Assembly (NCBI GenBank): GCA_900551385.1 | Contig: URVS01000096.1 | Location: 1-5,900, forward strand | Origin: an uncultured Mollicutes bacterium | GTDB lineage: Bacteria; Bacillota_I; Bacilli_A; RFN20; CAG-449 | Reading direction: 5' to 3' | DNA length: 5,900 bases | In this document: positions 1 through 4,164 of the stretch, in pieces | Layout of the letters: every line of letters begins with the position of its first letter | Position numbering within the stretch: the stretch's first letter is position 1 | The notes under the pieces: model-generated | Seen by the model: the letters and a program-made list of their open reading frames with translations, nothing else | Told to the model about the DNA's origin: nothing | Database searches by the model: none | Program-made: the position numbers and the translations under genes

Positions 1-363
1 AATAACGGCACCCAACTTGAATATCCCAAACAGAATAAGAATGATTCCCGCCATTAGCGTGGCAACAATCAATCCCGCTTCTCCGTATTGCTGGATAATG
101 CCGTAAATAATAACGATAAAAGCTCCTGTAGGACCACCGATCTGTACTTTGCTACCTCCCAACATGGAGATAATAAATCCGGCAATGATTGCCGTGATAA
201 TACCTTTCTCGGGTGATACACCGGATGCAATACCAAATGCAATGGCAAGCGGGAGAGCAACGATACCTACTATGATACCGGCCATCAGGTCTGCCATGAA
301 TAATTCTTTCGAGTAGTTCTTCAAAGCCGTGAATAGCTTTGGTTTGAATTCGAACGCTTTCAT
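1..363 (-). CDS. SulP-family inorganic anion transporter, N-terminal part (partial at left edge)
   Basis: The minus-strand reading frame opens with ATG at 363-361 and stays open for 121 codons to the window edge, so the C-terminus is missing. The protein begins [20 protein letters not shown], followed by hydrophobic segments near residues 28-45, 54-68, 81-90 and 97-115. The glycine-rich IGGPTGAF motif at residues 75-82 and the preceding [20 protein letters not shown] stretch at 35-54 are hallmarks of the SulP (SLC26-like) membrane domain. Family members are inner-membrane transporters or channels for sulfate, bicarbonate or other anions; the substrate cannot be told from this part. A full-length protein would be about 550 residues, usually ending in a STAS domain that is not visible here. 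The start has no Shine-Dalgarno site, as is normal in Bacteroides, and an in-register basic N-terminus supports it. It is divergent from the sensor gene at 473. Confidence 0.93.
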   Translation of the reverse strand, partial: MKAFEFKPKLFTALKNYSKELFMADLMAGIIVGIVALPLAIAFGIASGVSPEKGIITAIIAGFIISMLGGSKVQIGGPTGAFIVIIYGIIQQYGEAGLIVATLMAGIILILFGIFKLGAVI

Positions 364-394
364 AAATAATCTGTACTTTTTGTGAAACGAGGTG

Positions 395-402
395 CAAAAT
401 TA
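395..402 (-). promoter_or_regulatory. Possible Bacteroides -7 box for the SulP gene
   Basis: On the minus strand, TAATTTTG matches the Bacteroides -7 consensus TAnnTTTG and lies about 32 bases ahead of the SulP start codon, giving a short leader. I see no convincing -33 TTTG element at the expected distance, so the call rests on one short match in AT-rich DNA. Confidence 0.3.
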
Positions 403-420
403 GACAAAATAATGCATATA

Positions 421-452
421 TTGGTTGATTGCTTTCAAATATATTATATTTG
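421..452 (+). promoter_or_regulatory. Probable Bacteroides-type promoter for the sensor gene
   Basis: TATATTTG at 445-452 is an exact match to the Bacteroides -7 box TAnnTTTG. TTGGTTG at 421-427 lies about 18-20 bases upstream and can serve as the -33 element. Transcription would begin around 459-461, leaving a leader of roughly a dozen bases before the ATG at 473. This placement also argues against the upstream TTG at 425 as the start codon, since it would lie inside the promoter. Confidence 0.5.
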
Positions 453-472
453 CAACAGCTAACTGTAATATT

Positions 473-842
473 ATGAAATCACGACTGCTTATATTCTTTC
501 TTTTCCTTTCTATTTTTAATATATATGCTTCGGATGTGAAGTTTTATAATATTAATACGATGTATGGAATTTCCATGCGGGAGATGGCTTCTGTCTGCAA
601 AGATGAGAATGGTTTTATTTGGGCTTCTTCTAAAACGGGTATATTGAGAATTACGGAAAGTGATTATCGCATCTATCAGCTTCCTTATAAAACAGCCAAT
701 ATCATTAATGTCAAGCTGGCCTATAATAATTCGTTTTTAATAGCATATACGAATAATGGCCAATTCTTTCATTATAATGAACTGTATGACCGGTTTGATT
801 TATTTCTGGATCTTAGGGTTTCATTAAAAAATTCTTATTTAA
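473..842 (+). CDS. Hybrid two-component sensor (HTCS-like), N-terminal fragment cut by the assembly seam
   Basis: About 123 residues are visible. Residues 1-20 form a signal peptide: MKSR, then a hydrophobic run ending in IYAS. Beta-propeller sequence of the Reg_prop type follows. The blade at about residues 32-70 carries the typical KDENGFIWASSKTGILRI pattern, and a second at about 81-114 contains YNELYDRFDLFLDL. In Bacteroides this architecture begins the ~1300-1400-residue hybrid sensors that detect glycans or other ligands in the periplasm and carry kinase, receiver and AraC-type output domains on the cytoplasmic side. None of those later domains is present here. The reading frame technically continues to a TAA at 857-859, but its last residues (KKKNK) are encoded by foreign AT-rich DNA and are an artefact. 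I chose ATG 473 because it starts the signal peptide and sits just after a good promoter box. The ligand is unknown. Confidence 0.8.
821..842. other. Chimeric junction between two genomes, with overlap of about 20 bases
   Basis: Left of this stretch the plus strand encodes a Bacteroides sensor with mixed codon use. Right of it the minus strand encodes a very AT-rich ComEC. Within 821-842 both readings remain sensible: plus-strand residues S-L-K-N-S-Y-L continue the sensor, and minus-strand residues L-N-K-N-F-L-M continue the ComEC beta-lactamase domain. Left of 822 the ComEC frame gives K-P-stop, where the family has a T/S-G-D motif. Right of 842 the sensor frame becomes a lysine-rich tail that stops. 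A shared stretch of this size is what a short-k-mer assembly misjoin looks like. Natural recombination is possible but would have to break two genes at the same point. Confidence 0.8.
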
Positions 843-2507
843 AAAAGAAAAATAAATAACAGAAGAATTAATATTTTCTTCTTCACCAATATAAAATTGA
901 TTTAAATTATAAAATTTCAAATCACCAACTTCTTTTAAATAAAATGATGAACCTCTTATTACTTCTTTAATATTTATATAATAAATTAAATTATCTAATG
1001 CACCTGCATGATCATAATCATTATGAGAAATAAAAACACAATCTAATGATTTAATATGATTCTTTTTAAAATAAGGATTTAAAACATCTTTAGCTATATC
1101 AATATTTAATGAGCCTCCTGTATCTATTAAAATATTATCTTTCTTATTATGAATTAAAATACAGTCACCTTGACCAACATTAATAAAAGATACGAATCTA
1201 GAAAATTCATTATCAAGAGGACTAGTAAAAAATAAAATGTTAACAATAAATATTAAAATATTAAAAGTAGATAATTTAAATAATCTTCTTTTTGTAAAAT
1301 AATCAATTAAAAATAAAATGATTAAATTAATTATCAATAATACAAAATTATAATTATTTAAATATCTTATTGATGGTATATTTTCTAAAATATCAATTAT
1401 CTTAAAAATAAATAAACTAAAATATTTCATAATATTTATTGGTATAAATAACGATATTAAACTTATAAACAAATATATTTTACTGATTACTAACATAATA
1501 GGAGTTAATATCATATTAATAAGATTATATTTTCCATTAATAAATAAATTAAAAGTACAAATTATTAAAGAAAAGAATAAATTCTGTACATATTTTTTCT
1601 CTTTTTGTTTAAATTGTAAAACTGAATTAAACATCTTTTTAAATATCAAAGGAATAATAAAAATATAAATAAATGAATTAGTAAATAAAAAGCGATAATT
1701 AAAAATTAAAATAACAATTAAAAATATTTCATTTAAATGTTTAATTCTTTTCTTATTAATCAAATTTAAATATGCTTTAATAAAAGACAATTTATAATTA
1801 GAAAAAACTAATAATGGAGAAAGAATAAATAAACTTATTAAAGAAGATTTCTTCTTATTATTTGTTAAATACAAAATGATTTTATTAAATATTTCATATA
1901 AAAAATAAATTTGTATACCACTTAAAGAAAAAATAGATGCAATTTCTAAATCATAAATTTTACTAGTAAAAGAAGCATCTAAATTATTAGAAAACAAAAA
2001 CAAAGATATCAATGCTTTAGATTTATCATCATATTTATTTAATAAATTATTTCTTATTAATGTCTTTCTTAAAGGATTTTTAAAAACATAATTTATATTT
2101 TCAATTTCAATTTGTTTTTCTATTTTTTGATTATATAAATATTCTTTAAAATTAAATTGACTTTCTAAACAAGAAAAATTAATATCTTTTTGTTTTCCTT
2201 TAATTTTTAAAATATCAAAATTTTCATATTCATTATTTTCTTGATAAATATAATATTTATTACCAGAAGAATTAAATATAAAATAATTATCTTTTTTTGA
2301 AACAACTACTCCGACATATTCATTTTTCATAGCATAATGAGGAACATTATTTATAGATACAAATCCAATAAATAAACCAATTATAAAATAAAGAAAATAT
2401 TTATACATTTTTTTACTTAATAAAAATAAGCCTAATAAAAAAATTATCCATATTAAGCTTAAATATTTAGTGGAAAAAATAAGTAAAATAATACTTATAA
2501 TTATCAT
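822..2507 (-). CDS. comEC: ComEC/Rec2-family competence DNA channel, C-terminus lost at the seam
   Basis: ComEC is the inner-membrane channel that passes single-stranded DNA into the cytoplasm during transformation. About 562 genuine residues are visible. Hydrophobic segments at 1-31 and 35-52 precede the DUF4131 OB-like region (about 62-110) and a FNFKEYL motif (118-124). The polytopic Competence domain spans about 165-430 and includes SLSGIQI at 194-200. The extracytoplasmic metallo-beta-lactamase domain starts with NVGQGD (443-448) and NILIDTGG (438-445 region onward to 465), and has the metal-binding signature HNDYDH at 495-500. It stops just after FLM (560-562), where the T/S-G-D motif and roughly 100 further residues should follow; the in-frame K-P-stop at 813-821 comes from the foreign DNA. 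Family-atypical residues are Q199 in place of the usual His of SGxHx and N443 in place of Asp of DVGQGD. The ATG overlaps the comEA stop, which implies translational coupling. Composition is extremely rich in Ile, Phe, Asn and Lys. Confidence 0.93.
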
Positions 2508-3040
2508 TTTAACGTAAGACTATCTCTAATTCTTTCATATGTAGCACGTCCAATACCTGTTACATTCATTAAATCTTCTAAAGTTTGAAATTCTCCATTT
2601 TCAGTACGATAAGTAACAATTCTTTCTGCTAAAGCAACAGAAATATATTTAATTGTCGCAAGTTGAGTACTTGTTGCAGTATTAACATTTAGTTTTTCTT
2701 GTTGAGTAGTAATTTCACAAGAACTTTGATAAGCACTCTTACTAGGAATATAAAAATAATCTCTAGTATTAATAGTAATATCTAAATTAATTGCATTATA
2801 ATCAGCACTTTCTAATAAGCCACCTGCTAAAGTAACTAAATCTAATAAAGTATCATTTATTTCTACTTTATAAATTCCAGGAACTACTACTTCACCTTCA
2901 ATAGTTGCTTTAATTTTATTTTTTTCAATAAGACTAGAAACACTTTCACCTCCTTCATGACTAACTTTAGGATCTACTTGTTGTAAAACAAATAAACCTA
3001 CCACTAACAAAACTAGTGAAACAATAACAATTTTTAACAT
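2504..3040 (-). CDS. comEA: ComEA-like competence DNA receptor (SLBB plus helix-hairpin-helix)
   Basis: ComEA is the membrane-anchored receptor that binds double-stranded DNA outside the cell membrane and hands it to the ComEC channel. The 178-residue protein has a single N-terminal membrane anchor (about 3-20, MLKIVIVSLVLLVVGLFVLQ), a short polar linker, and an SLBB-type domain at about 44-100 that includes EGEVVVPGIYKV and LLDLVTLAGGL. A DNA-binding helix-hairpin-helix region follows at about 117-178, opening with LNVNTAT. The second hairpin is canonical (VTGIGRATYERI, 160-171), but the first reads IKYIS where family members have a PGIG-like turn. Length and domain order are typical of Gram-positive ComEA. 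The start at 3040 is set by a perfect GGAGGT six bases upstream; an ATG nine codons further up lacks such a site. The TGA stop overlaps the comEC ATG in ATGA, so the two are co-transcribed. Confidence 0.93.
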   Translation of the reverse strand: MLKIVIVSLVLLVVGLFVLQQVDPKVSHEGGESVSSLIEKNKIKATIEGEVVVPGIYKVEINDTLLDLVTLAGGLLESADYNAINLDITINTRDYFYIPSKSAYQSSCEITTQQEKLNVNTATSTQLATIKYISVALAERIVTYRTENGEFQTLEDLMNVTGIGRATYERIRDSLTLK

Positions 3041-3046
3041 TTTTTT

Positions 3047-3052
3047 ACCTCC
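3047..3052 (-). promoter_or_regulatory. Ribosome binding site that fixes the comEA start
   Basis: GGAGGT on the minus strand lies six bases before the ATG at 3040-3038. It lies inside the coding sequence of the longer alternative start at 3067, so the shorter protein is the correct reading. Confidence 0.85.
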
Positions 3053-3191
3053 AATAAATAAATACAAATTTTTTTCGAAAATTTATAAAAAAAGTTGTTT
3101 TTTTATTGGTTTTTCGTTAAATTATATATGCGACTTCTTCTTAGAATAACAATTCTCCGTTGTTTTTCCCAGATTAAGTTAAGTAAATTAT
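3053..3191. promoter_or_regulatory. Divergent control region between comEA and rpsO
   Basis: This spacer must hold promoters for both directions. The AT-rich octamer at 3121-3128 reads TATATAAT on the minus strand and could be a comEA -10, with TTGTTA at 3152-3147 about 18 bases upstream. A second minus-strand option is TATAAA at 3087-3082. For rpsO, TATATA at 3123-3128 or TAAATT at 3118-3123 are possible -10 boxes; TTGTTT at 3095-3100 is 17 bases before the latter. A perfect inverted repeat, ATAAAAAAA / TTTTTTTAT (3085-3093 and 3098-3106), forms phased A and T tracts that could act as UP-element-like DNA. The rpsO leader of roughly 70 bases has only a weak hairpin, AGAAT/ATTCT at 3143-3147 and 3152-3156. 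S15 often represses its own mRNA through such a leader, but I cannot recognise a known S15-binding fold here. Confidence 0.4.
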
Positions 3192-3198
3192 AAGGAGG
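3192..3198 (+). promoter_or_regulatory. Strong ribosome binding site of rpsO
   Basis: AAGGAGG lies ten bases before the ATG at 3209. It is a near-perfect anti-16S match, supports the chosen start, and shows that this genome uses Shine-Dalgarno initiation, unlike the Bacteroides part of the window. Confidence 0.85.
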
Positions 3199-3208
3199 AA
3201 ACATTCTT

Positions 3209-3478
3209 ATGGCATTAACCAAAGAACAAAAAGCTGAAATCGTAAAGAAATATGGTGAAAACGAAAAAGACACTGGTTCAACAAAAGTTCAAATCGCTAT
3301 TTTAACTGCTAGAATCAATGCTTTAACTGCTCACTTAAAAGATCATGCTCAAGATTCCCACACAAGAAGAGGATTATTTATCCTTGTTGGTAAACGTAGA
3401 GCATTCCTTGATTATTTAGCAAAACACGATTTTGAAGGCTACAAAGCATTAATTGCTGATTTAGGAATTAGAAAATAA
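3209..3478 (+). CDS. rpsO: 30S ribosomal protein S15
   Basis: S15 binds the central-domain three-way junction of 16S rRNA early in small-subunit assembly and forms a bridge to the large subunit. The 89-residue length equals that of E. coli S15, and the sequence aligns with it throughout. [10 protein letters not shown] at 21-30 matches the conserved DTGS loop. The rRNA-binding region contains H42, D49 and HTRRGL (51-56), with Thr at the position that is Ser in E. coli. KRRAFLDYL at 62-70 and the end LGIRK are also typical. The gene has its own strong ribosome binding site and terminator, so it appears monocistronic; pnp, its common partner, is not downstream. Its base composition is less AT-rich than that of its neighbours, as expected for a highly expressed gene. 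No in-frame TGA is used. Confidence 0.98.
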   Translation: MALTKEQKAEIVKKYGENEKDTGSTKVQIAILTARINALTAHLKDHAQDSHTRRGLFILVGKRRAFLDYLAKHDFEGYKALIADLGIRK

Positions 3479-3481
3479 TTC

Positions 3482-3504
3482 AAGCAGGCAAAAGCCTGCT
3501 TTTT
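3482..3504 (+). terminator. Rho-independent terminator of rpsO
   Basis: AAGCAGGC at 3482-3489 and GCCTGCTT at 3494-3501 form a perfect 8-base-pair stem with an AAAA loop, ending in a run of T residues to 3504. It begins four bases after the rpsO stop codon. In the opposite direction no T-tract follows, so it works for rpsO only. Confidence 0.93.
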
Positions 3505-4109
3505 ATTTTATATAAAATTTGCTTTATAACGCAAAAAAGCTCTATTATAGAGCGATTATATTAATTAATGAATAAGAACATAATAAATAGCTAAACCGTC
3601 TTTATTTCAAGGATAATAGATCATTTGAAAAGCATAATAAATTTAAGTGTATTTTGATTAAATATTTTCTAGCACTTGATTAAACTAATGATTAATCACC
3701 ACTTCTAAAAAAATTATCTAATGTTCAACAAATTATAATTCTTACTTACCATATTTAGCTTTACTAAATATAAAATCAAATATTACTTATTAATTAGTTT
3801 TATGTAATTAATTTTCATATAAATCCTCTTTTCTTTAGTTTAATTTTACCCAACCACCACCGTTAAATATTGTCAATGATAAATTTTATTAATGTTTCAT
3901 TTTATTTAATATTTCTATTTATATTGAGCTTAATTAATTTGATAATTTTAACTTTAATAAAAATGTTAATCTATTCTTAGACTCACGAATTTTGCTACAT
4001 CTCTTCCTTTACAAATATGATTGCTCATAATGATTTGAAGTTTATTACACTTAGTAATAAATACCTATAGCTAGACTTTCATTAATAAAATTAATGCAAT
4101 AAACACAAC
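3505..4109. other. Gene-poor, very AT-rich stretch with possible minus-strand gene remnants
   Basis: About 600 bases lack an open frame of useful length on either strand. The minus-strand terminator at its left end implies that a minus-strand transcript enters from here. On the minus strand, 3885-3835 encodes a stop-bounded 16-residue scrap ending FNGGGWVKLN, inside an unusually G-rich patch. It is followed by an AGAGGA site and an ATG at 3818 that opens an 11-codon frame (MKINYIKLINK) closed by TAA at 3785-3783. After that stop the same frame stays open for another 22 codons. Near 3587-3561 another scrap reads KDGLAIYYVLIH. These could be the debris of one or more decayed genes, a leader peptide, or chance. 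I find no tRNA, tmRNA, RNase P or SRP RNA signature. Confidence 0.45.
3533..3553 (-). terminator. Minus-strand rho-independent terminator without an obvious gene
   Basis: On the minus strand, GCTCTA and TAGAGC (arms at 3553-3548 and 3544-3539) form a 6-base-pair stem with a TAA loop, directly followed by six T residues (3538-3533). On the plus strand there is no T-tract after the hairpin. It cannot serve the large gene at 4165, which has its own terminator at 4110-4145, nor rpsO, which runs the other way. It therefore marks the 3' end of a transcript arising within 3555-4100, or the relic of one. Confidence 0.7.
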
Positions 4110-4145
4110 AAAAAATGTCCCATGCACAACACATGAGACATTTTT
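4110..4145 (-). terminator. Terminator of the large surface-protein gene (bidirectional form)
   Basis: Arms at 4111-4124 and 4132-4145 pair over 14 positions with one mismatched position that becomes a G-U wobble in the minus-strand RNA; the loop is 7 bases. Because the arms begin with A runs and end with T runs, the hairpin can terminate in both directions. It lies about 20 bases beyond the stop codon of the gene at 4165. Confidence 0.88.
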
Positions 4146-4164
4146 ATTTAATTTAAGAAACAAT

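Noticed and set aside
69..260. Minus-strand open frame of 63 codons
   Set aside because: It lies wholly inside the SulP coding sequence in another frame, and its product has no recognisable features.
152..397. Minus-strand open frame of 81 codons
   Set aside because: It overlaps the SulP gene in a different frame; its Arg/His/Cys-rich product is typical of a shadow frame.
813..821. Natural early stop of ComEC (K-P-stop)
   Set aside because: The stop comes from the Bacteroides sequence at the seam, just where the family has its T/S-G-D motif, so it is not evidence for a truncated functional ComEC.
843..859. Lysine-rich C-terminus and stop of the HTCS frame
   Set aside because: This part is encoded by the foreign AT-rich DNA and does not belong to the sensor.
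3655..3698. Three TGATTAA copies and a TGATTAATCA palindrome
   Set aside because: Spacing is irregular (22 and 12 bases) and such words are common by chance at this base composition; no array or operator is supported.
3555..4100. Structural RNA such as RNase P RNA, tmRNA, 6S or SRP RNA
   Set aside because: I looked for the conserved short motifs of these RNAs on both strands and found none; the stretch is also too AT-rich to hold their stems.
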